23,663 bases of DNA from DATLZB01 sp035574175 (GCA_035574175.1 DATLZB010000132.1:1-23663); one strand, 5' to 3'; shown: positions 1 to 7,267, counted from the first letter of the stretch. Notes: a model not told the origin generated them from the letters alone. Made by a program: numbers and translations.

Positions 1-106
1 CGTCACCATGGACACGCTGATCGTGTCTCCGCCGCTGATCGCCAGCGAGCGCGACTTCGCCGAGATCCGGGATCGCATCGCCGCCGTGCTGGCCGTGCTC
101 GGCTAA
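1..106 (+). CDS. C-terminal end of a probable class III (PLP) aminotransferase, partial
   Basis: An open frame enters from the left edge (first full codon at base 2) and ends with TAA at 104-106. Its last 34 residues include the stretch DTLIVSPPLIASERDF followed by a helix ending in AVLAVLG. An 'LxxxPPLI.(S/T)E.(E/D)' segment followed by a short amphipathic helix is the usual C-terminal signature of class III aminotransferases (omega-transaminases), which move an amino group between an amine or amino acid and a keto acid using PLP. The catalytic Lys and the rest of the protein lie outside the window, so substrate and exact family cannot be judged. The next gene on the same strand starts 339 bp later, so a shared transcript is possible but not shown. 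Confidence 0.6.
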   Translation, partial: VTMDTLIVSPPLIASERDFAEIRDRIAAVLAVLG

Positions 107-445
107 GGGCTGTTCGCACGCCAACGTTCGGCGCCGGCCAACCGTGCCACCGCGCTGCCATGGGCCCGGGGTGGCGTTGGTGCCGTCTTGGCGCTTTGTG
201 CAAAGGCCAGGAGACTTCGTGTTTGGCCTGGGGACAGAGAGCGTCAGAGCCAAGTGCGAGCAGGCCACTGCTCCGCCTGTGCGCTTTTCAGAAAGGAGCG
301 CGAAAAGGTCCAATGAACGAATCCACAGTGGAGCCTGTCTCGGCGGCGTAATGCGGGACGGCCTTCGGAAACGGCGCGACGCACCAGCCGAGATGGACAA
401 ACCAGGGCATGCTGATGCCGGAATGAAGATTGGAGAGAGGAGCCC
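107..445. other. Intergenic region before the nitrilase gene
   Basis: These 339 bases lie between the aminotransferase stop and the nitrilase start. No recognisable protein is encoded. A very short ATG frame at 313-351 (12 codons, MNESTVEPVSAA) has an AAAAGG element 4-9 bases upstream and could be a leader peptide, but it could equally be chance. A convincing ribosome-binding site (GGAGAGAGGAG, 432-442) sits directly before the nitrilase ATG. No clear sigma-70 promoter or terminator hairpin was found by eye. Confidence 0.5.
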
Positions 446-1384
446 ATGTCCACAAAGGTTGCCGTCATTCAGAAACCCCCGATTCTGCTCCATCGAGACA
501 AGACGATCGAGAAGGTGATTGCCTCGATCGAAGAGGCTGCGAAGGAAGGCGCAACGTTGGCGGTCTTTCCGGAGGCCTACGTTCCTGGATACCCGACCTG
601 GGTCTGGCGCCTGAAGCCTGGTGGAGACATGGCGCTTGCAAGCGAAATCCATGCAAGGTTGCGCCGGAATGCTGTCGATCTTGGCGCGGACGGCCTGGCA
701 CCGGTGCGCGATGCCGCGGCCAGGCACGGCGTAACGGTCGTTATCGGCTTGCACGAGATCGACAGCCGGTTTTCGAGGACCACGCTGTTCAACACCGTGG
801 CGGTCATAGGTGCTGACGGTACCCTCCTCAACCGTCATCGCAAGCTGATGCCGACCAACCCGGAGCGCATGGTCTGGGGTATGGGCGATGCAACCGGCCT
901 CAAAGTCGTCGACACGCCCGCCGGGCGGCTTGGCGCCCTGATCTGCTGGGAAACATATATGCCCCTCGCGCGCTATGCTCTCTACGCCCAAGGCGTCGAA
1001 ATTTACGTGAATCCGACCTGGGACAACGGCGAAACCTGCCTGGCCACGTTACGCCATGTTGCCAGGGAAGGGGGCTGTTGGGTGATCGGCGCCGCTACGG
1101 CCTTGCAGGGGAACGATGTGCCCGACGATTTTCCCGAACGCGAGCGCCTGTTCACGCGCGAGGAATGGATCAACGATGGCGACGCTGTCGTGATCAAGCC
1201 AACCGGAGCGATCGCCGCCGGCCCGCTCCATCGGGAGAAAGATATCCTTTATGCGGACATCGACGCGGAAACGGCGCGTCGCGCCAGAAGGTCGCTCGAC
1301 GTGTGCGGCCACTATGCCCGACCGGACATCTTTTCGCTCACGGTGAACCGAGCGCCGCTTCAGCCGGTCGCCTTCTCCGATTGA
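446..1384 (+). CDS. Nitrilase (carbon-nitrogen hydrolase family)
   Basis: This 312-residue cytoplasmic enzyme is predicted to hydrolyse an organic nitrile to the carboxylic acid and ammonia through a covalent thioimidate on cysteine. The nitrilase triad is intact: Glu43 in VFPEAYVPGYP, Lys133 in NRHRKLMPTNPER and Cys167 in ALICWETYMPLARYA. The Cys-Trp-Glu motif and the PTNPER segment are typical of true nitrilases (branch 1), as opposed to amidases or carbamoylases of the same superfamily. The length is on the short side of the usual 310-350 residues. The start is fixed by a strong GGAGAGAGGAG site 3 bases upstream. Aliphatic, aryl or arylacetonitrile preference cannot be read from sequence alone, and cyanide hydratase or cyanide dihydratase is a less likely alternative. 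The gene appears to be transcribed alone, with a tRNA on the opposite strand downstream. Confidence 0.9.
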   Translation: MSTKVAVIQKPPILLHRDKTIEKVIASIEEAAKEGATLAVFPEAYVPGYPTWVWRLKPGGDMALASEIHARLRRNAVDLGADGLAPVRDAAARHGVTVVIGLHEIDSRFSRTTLFNTVAVIGADGTLLNRHRKLMPTNPERMVWGMGDATGLKVVDTPAGRLGALICWETYMPLARYALYAQGVEIYVNPTWDNGETCLATLRHVAREGGCWVIGAATALQGNDVPDDFPERERLFTREEWINDGDAVVIKPTGAIAAGPLHREKDILYADIDAETARRARRSLDVCGHYARPDIFSLTVNRAPLQPVAFSD

Positions 1385-1464
1385 GGGCAATGGCGAAAGA
1401 AAAGAGACGCTGTGTCTCAAGCGCGTTCTGTCACCCATGTCTCCGGGCCGGACAGCGGCTGAGT

Positions 1465-1556
1465 TGGCGGAGACGGGGGGATTCGAACCCCCGGTACCCG
1501 TTTCCGAGTACAACGGTTTAGCAAACCGCCGCCTTCAGCCACTCGGCCACGTCTCC
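1465..1556 (-). tRNA. tRNA-Ser (anticodon GCT)
   Basis: Read on the minus strand this is a complete 92-nt class II tRNA. The acceptor stem GGAGACG pairs with CGTCTCC. The D arm carries GTGGCCGAGTGGCTGAAGG. The anticodon arm is CGGTTTGCTAAACCG with loop TTGCTAA, giving anticodon GCT for AGC/AGT serine codons. A long variable arm follows (GTACTCGGAAACGGGTAC), as in all bacterial tRNA-Ser. The T arm is CGGGGGTTCGAATCCCCCC. The discriminator base G and an encoded CCA end are present at 1465-1468. No integrase gene or repeated tRNA 3' end was seen nearby, so there is no sign that it is used as an attachment site here. Confidence 0.97.
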
Positions 1557-1641
1557 TCATTGACGGCAGAGGCACTTAGCAGATTGGCGACCAACGGGGA
1601 ACCCGGAAATCCGCCCGCGCGGATAGCGCACCGTCAGCGGT

Positions 1642-2151
1642 TCAACGGCTCTCGTCCTTCCTGATGGGGTCGGCGTACTTCAGTTCGAGATCCCACGGAA
1701 AATAGATCCAGGTGTCCTGGGATACCTCGGTCACGAACGTGTCGACCACCGGCGAGCCCTGCGGCTTGGCGTAGACGGCGGCGAAGTGGGCGTCGGGCAG
1801 CATGCTGCGCACCATGGCGGCGGTCTTGCCGGTATCGGTCAAGTCGTCGATGACGAGGATGCCCTTGCCGCGGCCGTTGCCGAGGGCGCGCACGGAAGGG
1901 GCGATCTCCTTCAGCACCGCGAGCTCGCCTTGGTGCGTCTCGTTGCGGTAGCTGGCGATGCATACGCACTCGATGAGCCGCAGGCCAAGCTCGCGGGCAA
2001 CGATGGCGGCCGGCACCAGCCCGCCCCGCGTGATGCAGACGATGGCCTCGAACGGGCCCTTGTCGGCGAGCCGCCAGGCAAGCGCCCGGGCGTCGCGGTG
2101 GAACTGATCCCACGAGACGGGAAAGACCTTGACCGGCTGAGGCTCGCGCAT
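1642..2151 (-). CDS. gpt: Xanthine/guanine phosphoribosyltransferase (purine salvage)
   Basis: This 169-residue type I phosphoribosyltransferase is predicted to convert xanthine or guanine plus PRPP to XMP or GMP in the cytoplasm. The family signature is present: the early loop TRGGLVPAAIVARELG (residues 41-56), the PRPP-binding motif ILVIDDLTDTGKTA (98-111) and the late purine-binding part with QDTWIYFPWD. The arrangement and length follow E. coli Gpt (about 152 residues) closely, including the conserved KP.G.P.VD..V and DTW...PWD stretches. The ATG at 2151 is preferred over longer in-frame starts because family similarity begins just after it and GGAAGCGG precedes it. The upstream extension of this frame runs into the divergently transcribed GST gene and is not coding. 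The GST start lies 141 bp away, so the two probably share a bidirectional promoter region. Confidence 0.93.
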   Translation of the reverse strand: MREPQPVKVFPVSWDQFHRDARALAWRLADKGPFEAIVCITRGGLVPAAIVARELGLRLIECVCIASYRNETHQGELAVLKEIAPSVRALGNGRGKGILVIDDLTDTGKTAAMVRSMLPDAHFAAVYAKPQGSPVVDTFVTEVSQDTWIYFPWDLELKYADPIRKDESR

Positions 2152-2292
2152 GCCGCTTCCAGAGCTGAAGGCACGCGCTCCTATAGCGCGGGCCTGAGCG
2201 CTTGGCATCCGCTTCCATGCTGGCATCGGCGAAAGGCAGGCTCTATCCTGACCACACGTGAAAGCGCCGGCAACCGGACGGGAGGACAACGA

Positions 2293-2916
2293 ATGCTCAA
2301 GGTCTACGGGCGCGCCAACTCCATCAATGTGCGCAAGGTGCTCTGGCTCGCCGATTATATCGGCCTTTCCTATACGCGCGAGGATTGGGGCCGCGGTTTC
2401 AGGCCGACAAGCGAGCCCGAGTTCGTCAGGCTGAGCCCGTTCGGCGTGGTGCCGGTCGTCGACGACGACGGGTTCATCCTGCGCGAAAGCAATACCATCG
2501 TGCGCTATCTGGCGACCAAGCATGGCCGCACCGACCTCTATCCAACCGATTTACGTCAGAGGGCGCTTGCGGAGTGTTGGATGGATTGGGCCAACACCGA
2601 TGCCTCGCTGCCGATGCGGCCGGTGTTCCTCGGGCTCGCCGTCAAGATGCCGGGGTTCACCGACCCCAAGGCCATCGAGTCGGGCATCGCCGGATGGAGC
2701 ACTCAAATGCGCCTCCTCGACGCGCACCTTGCCAAGTCGGGGCCGTACGTGCTCGGCGGTTCGTTTTCGGTCGGCGACATTCCGGTCGGCCTCGTCGTCA
2801 ACCGCTGGATGAACGTGGCGTTCGACAAGCCCAAGCTGCCGGCACTCGAGGCCTATTACGAGCGGCTGCGCGAACAGCCCGCCTGCCGGGCGCATACGGG
2901 TCCGGGCAATCCCTGA
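2293..2916 (+). CDS. Glutathione S-transferase family protein
   Basis: This 207-residue cytosolic protein has a thioredoxin-like N-terminal half and an all-helical C-terminal half. It opens MLKVYGRANSINVRKVLWL, where Ser10 is the likely glutathione-activating residue. The cis-Pro (VVP, residue 54) and the glutathione-contact motif ESNTIVRYL (65-73) follow as in bacterial GSTs, and the C-terminal N-capping motif is recognisable as FSVGDIPVG. The predicted role is conjugation of glutathione to electrophiles or a related thiol transfer; the substrate is unknown. The start is set by GGAGG at 2281-2285, 7 bases before the ATG. The longer open frame upstream is antisense to the phosphoribosyltransferase gene. 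The C-terminus is slightly truncated and polar (CRAHTGPGNP), which is common in this family. Confidence 0.92.
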   Translation: MLKVYGRANSINVRKVLWLADYIGLSYTREDWGRGFRPTSEPEFVRLSPFGVVPVVDDDGFILRESNTIVRYLATKHGRTDLYPTDLRQRALAECWMDWANTDASLPMRPVFLGLAVKMPGFTDPKAIESGIAGWSTQMRLLDAHLAKSGPYVLGGSFSVGDIPVGLVVNRWMNVAFDKPKLPALEAYYERLREQPACRAHTGPGNP

Positions 2917-2959
2917 CCGCTTCATGCCCCACTGTTGCCGCTTTCGCGGAAGATGTCGC

Positions 2960-3565
2960 ATGTACCACGGCCGTACCGATGGCAGCCCGGTGAGCCTGAT
3001 GTATCCACGCGCGGCCAGTTTCGGCCTATTGGCGCTCAGTCTTTCTGCCGTGCCGGTGCGCGGCGCCGAAATTTGCGTCATATGCACGAGCCCACCCGCG
3101 ACCTACCGCTGTACGGTGGAGGGCGCAGAGCGTGTCACGCACCTGCGTGGCAGCGATCGTGTTCTCCAGTACGTCTGCATCACGGAGCTTGCCAAATTGG
3201 GTGGTCATGCGAGCTGCAGCGTCGACCGGCGCTCAAGCGGCATTTGTTTTGGCGAGTTGAAGGTCCTGCAAGCTGGCGACGCACTGGCGGCAGCGGAGGC
3301 CGCTGTCGGCGAAGCGAGCAGGCGAAGCGCCCCGCCCGCGGATACGCGGGCCGACGGGCCCTCCGATGAGGGGCCCCCACGAACACTGGAGGAACTGGCG
3401 CGCAAATCGGTCGAGCAGTCGAGTACTCAGCTCAAGAATGCGGGCAGGGCGGTGAAGGAAACCGCCAAATCGGCCGGGGAGCAGATCGAGAAAGCGGGCG
3501 ACGCCGTCGGCGGTGCGGTCAAGAAGACCTGGACGTGCCTGAAGTCGCTGTTCGCCGACTGTTGA
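2960..3565 (+). CDS. Secreted Cys-rich protein with amphipathic helical tail, unknown function
   Basis: I do not recognise this protein. It would be about 201 residues from the ATG at 2960, which has GGAAG upstream, or 188 residues from an in-frame ATG at 2999. Both give a Sec signal peptide (core FGLLALSLSAVPV, likely cleavage after VRGA). The mature part begins with a Cys-rich domain of about 70 residues (CVICTSPPATYRC, then Cys in YVCITEL, SCSVD and GICF), suggesting disulfides in the periplasm. A Pro/Ala/Asp-rich linker follows, then a lysine-rich repetitive amphipathic helix (SSTQLKNAGRAVKETAKSA and EQIEKAGDAVGGAVKKT) resembling LEA or apolipoprotein-like segments. The C-terminus carries two more Cys (TCLKSLFADC). 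It sits 43 bp after the GST gene and may be co-transcribed with it. A periplasmic or envelope-associated role is inference only. Confidence 0.7.
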   Translation: MYHGRTDGSPVSLMYPRAASFGLLALSLSAVPVRGAEICVICTSPPATYRCTVEGAERVTHLRGSDRVLQYVCITELAKLGGHASCSVDRRSSGICFGELKVLQAGDALAAAEAAVGEASRRSAPPADTRADGPSDEGPPRTLEELARKSVEQSSTQLKNAGRAVKETAKSAGEQIEKAGDAVGGAVKKTWTCLKSLFADC

Positions 3566-3623
3566 AGGATCGGCCCGCGGTAGCCAGCCATCCCCTCAAC
3601 TCAATCAGCAGCGATCGGCAGCT

Positions 3624-3893
3624 TCAGTGCGCGGCCAGCCACTCCCGCGCCAGCCGCTGCGCGCGAGCGATCTCCGGACGCGACATCTCCTGGGCAATCT
3701 CGAGGCGGTAACGTTTGGCCTCCTCGTTGCCGCGCAGGGCCGCCAGATTGAACCACTTGTGTGCCGTCACAAGATCGAGTTCCACGTCGCGACCGGCACA
3801 GTACATGAGGCCGAGTTCGAACAAGGCATCAGGCGTACCGCTCGCCGCTGCGTACTCGACCATGTCGCGCGTCGCATAATCCCGTCGTGCCAT
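3624..3893 (-). CDS. Small Sel1-repeat (TPR-like) protein
   Basis: This 89-residue protein has one clear Sel1-like repeat: DALFELGLMYCAGRDVELDL followed by VTAHKWFNLAALRGNEEA (about residues 28-66). A further helical stretch, RLAREWL, ends the protein. Sel1 repeats form paired helices for protein-protein contacts. Single-repeat proteins of this size are common in Hyphomicrobiales, but their partners are mostly unknown. There is no signal peptide, so it is probably cytoplasmic. The ATG at 3893 is chosen because GGAGGTGG lies about 6 bases upstream; an upstream TTG would add only five residues. It is convergent with the secreted Cys-rich gene, with no obvious terminator between. Confidence 0.8.
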   Translation of the reverse strand: MARRDYATRDMVEYAAASGTPDALFELGLMYCAGRDVELDLVTAHKWFNLAALRGNEEAKRYRLEIAQEMSRPEIARAQRLAREWLAAH

Positions 3894-4450
3894 GGCGACC
3901 ACCTCCAAACCACCGCCATTTGCCGGCGCATTCGCTCAAAGGAGCGAGTGGCCGCTACAAACAATGGCAAGCTTGCGATGAGAACCCGTAAATTGCCGAG
4001 GAAATTGTTGGAGAATTCAACGGCTTCACGGTGAACGACCGATTGCAGGAGCGTCCCTTTGCGGAGCGTTCGAGCCAACTCTGAACGGACCGCTACCGGG
4101 CTTTAAGGAAGCTGGCAGCAAGTGATCAACCATGGCGCGAGATTTTCTCCCGTGAAGGTTTTCGGCAGCCGACCAGCCGGCAGCTCGCTCCCCTCCAAGC
4201 CCGTGCTCGGGGCGTTCCGGCGCGCACTCCCCGGTTGGTGACGGGTCACCGGTATTAACCCGGACGAAAAGGGGGGCGTCTCGGGATGACACAAATCGTC
4301 CGTCCCCCGCCAATGGCCCACGTCCGTAGCGGTCGAAAGGCTTAGCAGAGAGCGCTGGCACCCGCTTTGCATCGGAACGGTTCGGATGGAGCGTCGGCAG
4401 CATCACGCGATGCACCCCGCCGACCCTCGCTTTCGACGAGGAACGTTGAC
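3894..4450. other. Intergenic region, about 560 bp, no gene recognised
   Basis: This lies between the divergent Sel1 and VOC genes. Several open frames cross it on both strands, but none shows a protein-like composition, a ribosome-binding site or a family motif. A small palindrome, GGTGAC-GG-GTCACC (4237-4250), lies near the middle with a G/U-compatible extension on each side. It could be an operator or a weak hairpin. The right end holds a GAGGAACG element (4438-4445) that serves as ribosome-binding site for the gene at 4451. Confidence 0.5.
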
Positions 4451-5038
4451 ATGAGCTCGGCTCACTCGACCCAAAGTCCCCCCACCGGCAGCTCCGACAG
4501 CGGCCAGCCGATGGTCATCGACCGCCGCCGCGTCATGACCAAGCTCGGCCTGCTGGCAGCTGCGGCTGCCACCGTGCAGTCGGGACCGGCGGCGAGCGCC
4601 ACCTCGCTCTCGGCTTCCCAAACCTGCTCGGGCGCGGGCACCGTCTGGTGGAGCGAACTCGTCTGTCCCGATCCCGACCGGGTCCGCGAGTTCTATGCAA
4701 TGGTCGTCGGCTGGCAGCACGACATCGTGGCGCTCGAAGACCCCTCGCGCCCTCCCTATATCGGCGAGCCCGAGTACACGGTGTTCAAGGTAGGCGGCCG
4801 CGAGAGCGCGGGCCTAGTGAAGACCGATGCCGCCGAGCCCATTCACGCCCGCTCCGGCTGGCTCACCTACATCGAGGTGGCCAATGTCGACGTTTCCGCT
4901 CAGATCGCGGCAAACAAGGGCGGCAAGGTCATCAAGGCTCCGTTCGACATGTCCGGCGTCGGCCGCATCGCTGTGATCGAGGACCCTCAAGGGACCATGG
5001 TCGGGCTCGTTACGCCGCTGCAGAACCAATCCTGCTAG
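4451..5038 (+). CDS. Tat-exported VOC (glyoxalase/bleomycin-resistance fold) protein
   Basis: This 195-residue protein starts with a polar leader and a twin-arginine-type signal: Arg25-Arg26-Arg27-Val-Met-Thr-Lys, then the hydrophobic stretch LGLLAAAAATV and an Ala-rich cleavage region (GPAASA). The mature part is a single VOC domain: VWWSELVCPDPDRVREFYAM (beta strand plus helix), TVFKVGG, GWLTYIEVANVDVSAQIAANKGGKV, and the closing strand IAVIEDPQGTMVGLV. Such domains often bind metals or small molecules and are found in lyases and resistance proteins. Here the export signal points to a periplasmic role with a cofactor or metal loaded before export. The substrate is unknown. The start at 4451 has GAGGAACG upstream. 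The longer frame to 4367 would bury the signal behind about 28 extra residues and is less likely. Confidence 0.82.
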   Translation: MSSAHSTQSPPTGSSDSGQPMVIDRRRVMTKLGLLAAAAATVQSGPAASATSLSASQTCSGAGTVWWSELVCPDPDRVREFYAMVVGWQHDIVALEDPSRPPYIGEPEYTVFKVGGRESAGLVKTDAAEPIHARSGWLTYIEVANVDVSAQIAANKGGKVIKAPFDMSGVGRIAVIEDPQGTMVGLVTPLQNQSC

Positions 5039-5108
5039 GCGCCAAATGTTGGGTCGGCCCTTCGACCGATCCCGTCGCGTCGGTCAGCAACCCGGCGGAG
5101 GTTGGCAA

Positions 5109-5387
5109 ATGTCAAAAGCGAAGGCCTACGTCTGCATCAGCCCCGCGGGCAGCATTGCCGGCGGTTGTATCGTCGTCGACGCCGCGCGCGCCCGCCATGT
5201 GTTCAGGACCTGGCTCAGATCGCACGCGGGATGCCGGATCGAGCACGTCGCGCTCGATGAAGCTTACAAGTCGCTGCGCCCGGCTTGGCGGCGCCCGCAG
5301 ATGACGGCCAGCAGACTCGCCCGTGCCGCGGAGAGCCGACCCTCACCCTCCCCGGCAGGTCACAGCTTCGTGCACGGCAGGATGTAG
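5109..5387 (+). CDS. Possible small hypothetical protein
   Basis: This is a 92-codon frame with a good ribosome-binding site (GGAGGT, 5097-5102, 6 bases before the ATG) 70 bp after the VOC gene. The first 60 residues look protein-like (AYVCISPAGSIAGGCIVVDA, then HVFRTWLRSHAGCRIEHVAL). The last 30 residues are Ser/Pro/Arg-rich and overlap the 3' end of the minus-strand peptidase gene by 28 bp. I do not recognise a family. It may be a real short protein co-transcribed with the VOC gene, or a chance frame in GC-rich DNA; the good ribosome-binding site and the position favour the first only modestly. Confidence 0.42.
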   Translation: MSKAKAYVCISPAGSIAGGCIVVDAARARHVFRTWLRSHAGCRIEHVALDEAYKSLRPAWRRPQMTASRLARAAESRPSPSPAGHSFVHGRM

Positions 5388-6127
5388 GTGAAGCCGCGAA
5401 AGGCCCGATAATCGGCGTCGGGAAGAAAGGGCTGGATCGAAACGCTGCGGCCGTCCGGGGGCGGCACCTGCAAAGACATCAGGTAGAGAGGATCGATCAG
5501 CTGGCTATCCTCGTTGACCCAATAGGCCGCGCCGCGCCTGTTCTCGCCCCACTCGAGCGCATCGTCATCGCCAACCTCGTACACCTCAAGGTGCACCTCG
5601 GGCAGGTAGATGCTCTTGCCGCCGGGTCGAAACACGTGGGCAAGGGTCTGGCCCCGAGCGATCCGCTGACCGGCCTTCAGGTGTCGGATCTCCTGATAGC
5701 GCAAGTGGTAGAAAGCAGAATAATAGAAGGGTGGGCCATCGCTGAGGTTGAGGTCCCGACGCGTGTGCCGAATGAGCAAGGCGCCTTCCCTGCCCCAGCC
5801 CCAGTCCGCCTCCCAGACCGCCCGCACGGTACCGTCAGCCGGCGCAAGCACGTCTTCACCGAGCCGGCCACCGTCGATCCCAGAGTGGGGCTCACTGCGG
5901 TTCGATCCGTCTACGTCCTTCCAGCTCGCGTAAAGAGAGGTCAAAGGCGAGCAGTCAAAGCCTGGAGGATAGACGGGTAGGAGACCCGTCTTGGTAATGC
6001 CGTAACCTTTGAGGGTCGAGTTCTGAGCGCGCGTGCCCATCGGAAGTACCGCGATCGCCGCCAGCGCAGCACTCACCGCCACGGTCGCCGCCAGCGCAAG
6101 CCAAGCCATCACGCGCGACAGTGTCAT
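5360..6127 (-). CDS. M23-type (LytM-like) envelope peptidase, possibly degenerate
   Basis: This 255-residue protein has an N-terminal hydrophobic segment (MAWLALAATVAVSAALAAIAVL, about residues 7-28, a signal peptide or anchor), placing the rest in the periplasm. The M23 landmarks are His81 and Asp85 in HSGIDGG followed by VLAPADGTVRAV, then FYHLRYQEI (His141) with HLKAGQRIARGQTLAHV, and finally PEVHLEVYE. In active LytM-type enzymes the last motif is HxH. Here the zinc-ligand His179 is kept but the first His, thought to be catalytic, is Glu177. The protein may therefore be weakly active, act differently, or only bind peptidoglycan peptides as EnvC-type regulators do. The ATG at 6127 has GGAG upstream; a longer TTG start at 6229 has no such support. 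It is divergent from the phosphopantetheinyl transferase gene. Confidence 0.83.
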   Translation of the reverse strand: MTLSRVMAWLALAATVAVSAALAAIAVLPMGTRAQNSTLKGYGITKTGLLPVYPPGFDCSPLTSLYASWKDVDGSNRSEPHSGIDGGRLGEDVLAPADGTVRAVWEADWGWGREGALLIRHTRRDLNLSDGPPFYYSAFYHLRYQEIRHLKAGQRIARGQTLAHVFRPGGKSIYLPEVHLEVYEVGDDDALEWGENRRGAAYWVNEDSQLIDPLYLMSLQVPPPDGRSVSIQPFLPDADYRAFRGFTYILPCTKL

Positions 6128-6206
6128 GTGCTCCGCAAGCTCTTTCAAGATCGAGGCGCTGGCTCGGTAAAGCCGGTTGTCTTGGGCTGTTAATCGCCGG
6201 CGAGTG

Positions 6207-6234
6207 GTTAAGGAAATACTGCTCAACACTTAAC
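6207..6234. promoter_or_regulatory. Inverted repeat GTTAAG-N16-CTTAAC in the divergent promoter region
   Basis: GTTAAG (6207-6212) and CTTAAC (6229-6234) are exact inverted repeats separated by 16 bases, in an AT-richer patch of an otherwise very GC-rich region. They lie 80 bp upstream of the peptidase start and about 205 bp upstream of the phosphopantetheinyl transferase start. Half-sites with centres about two helical turns apart are typical of dimeric regulators, so this is a candidate operator for either gene. No matching regulator gene is in the window. The rest of the 6128-6439 interval shows nothing else recognisable. Confidence 0.28.
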
Positions 6235-6439
6235 ATTACCCGGAAAATCCCAACGAGAAGTGCTGAGGCCGCCTTAACGCGCGTCCTTTGCTGGCACGCC
6301 CGTCGCATCGATGAGCGCGCAATCGAGTCCGCTGCGGCGGGCTCGAAGCCACGGGCATCCGGGCGATGAAGCAGCGCCCTTCCGACAACGCGCAACGAGC
6401 CCGTGCTTTGCAGCGACCGAACGCAAAGGAGACGGCGGC

Positions 6440-7267
6440 GTGCTGGCATCTCTGTTCGCGCGTTCCGCGGCGCGGCCAACGGAGCTGGCGGCCCGGCCGA
6501 GCGAAGCGCAAACCGGCGCTTGGCCGAGGGACAGGCTCGTACCTGCGACCGGTCTGGCCGCGGTGCCGAATGCGGAGCTGGATGTCAAGGGCGACCATAT
6601 CGAGATCTGGATCGCCTCCTGCGCGGCAGTCGACGGCGGTCTTGAGGGCCTCCGAACGAGCCTGACCCAGGCGGATTTCGCCGAGATCAACAAAGTCCGC
6701 CACGCGGCGACACGCGTGCACATGGCAACGGCCCGCGCCCAGCTCCGTATCGCCCTCACCCATGCGGTCTGCGGACGGATGCCGGCCCATGCCTGGCAGT
6801 TCGAGCGTACCGGCTCAGGCCAGCTCTCGCTGCAGCCCGCCCTGCCGGGCCTGCGGTTTAGCGTCTCGCACGCGGCCGGGCTTGTCGCGATCGCCGTGTC
6901 GCACAATCGCCCGGTCGGCATCGACATCGAGGCCGAGCACAGCACCATGGACAGTGCGTTCCTCAAGACCTTCCTCTCGCGGCGGGAGTGGAAGGCCATG
7001 CGCCGCCTGCCTGAAGCGCAGCGTCTGCGCGAGGCCATCCATCGTTGGACGCTGAAGGAAGCCTACGCCAAACTCCTTGGCATCGGCCTTGCAGCAGACC
7101 TCACAGGCTTCGAGTTCCACCTGAAGCCAGCGCGGCTGATGTGCCATTGCGAGGCAGCCGACGCAGGCCACGGGACAGGGTTTTGGACCTGGCACGTGCC
7201 CGGTCCCAGGGGCTCGTGCCGCTTGGCGTTGGCCGTCGGTCAGCCCACGGCGCGCCAGGTCCATTGA
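6440..7267 (+). CDS. 4'-phosphopantetheinyl transferase, Sfp type
   Basis: This 275-residue enzyme is predicted to move the 4'-phosphopantetheine arm from coenzyme A onto the conserved serine of a carrier protein, turning apo-carrier into active holo-form. The Sfp/HetI signatures are clear: RFSVSHAAGLVAIAVS, then PVGIDIEAE (about residues 158-166, with the Mg-binding Asp162 and Glu164), and WTLKEAYAKLLGIG (203-216). The start is taken as GTG at 6440 because AAAGGAG ends 8 bases upstream. An in-frame ATG at 6311 would add 43 residues of low-complexity sequence unlike the family. Even so, the N-terminus is about 45 residues longer than in Sfp. The NRPS gene follows after 39 bp on the same strand, so its carrier domain is the obvious substrate. 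This pairing makes the unit self-sufficient. Confidence 0.93.
   Translation: MLASLFARSAARPTELAARPSEAQTGAWPRDRLVPATGLAAVPNAELDVKGDHIEIWIASCAAVDGGLEGLRTSLTQADFAEINKVRHAATRVHMATARAQLRIALTHAVCGRMPAHAWQFERTGSGQLSLQPALPGLRFSVSHAAGLVAIAVSHNRPVGIDIEAEHSTMDSAFLKTFLSRREWKAMRRLPEAQRLREAIHRWTLKEAYAKLLGIGLAADLTGFEFHLKPARLMCHCEAADAGHGTGFWTWHVPGPRGSCRLALAVGQPTARQVH

Noticed and set aside
1465..1556. tRNA-Ser as an island attachment site
   Set aside because: There is no integrase, no direct repeat of the tRNA 3' end within the window and no clear composition shift beside it.
3627..4078. Overlapping open frames on both strands around the Sel1 gene
   Set aside because: Neither has a ribosome-binding site or family motif, and one is antisense to the Sel1 gene, which has both.
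5052..5067. GGTCG-N6-CGACC stem after the VOC gene as a terminator
   Set aside because: The arms are only 5 bp, there is no T-run, and it lies just before a possible further gene on the same strand.
6189..6211. TTAA...TTAA pair as a CtrA-binding site
   Set aside because: The spacing between the two TTAA boxes is 14 bases, not the 7 of the CtrA consensus.
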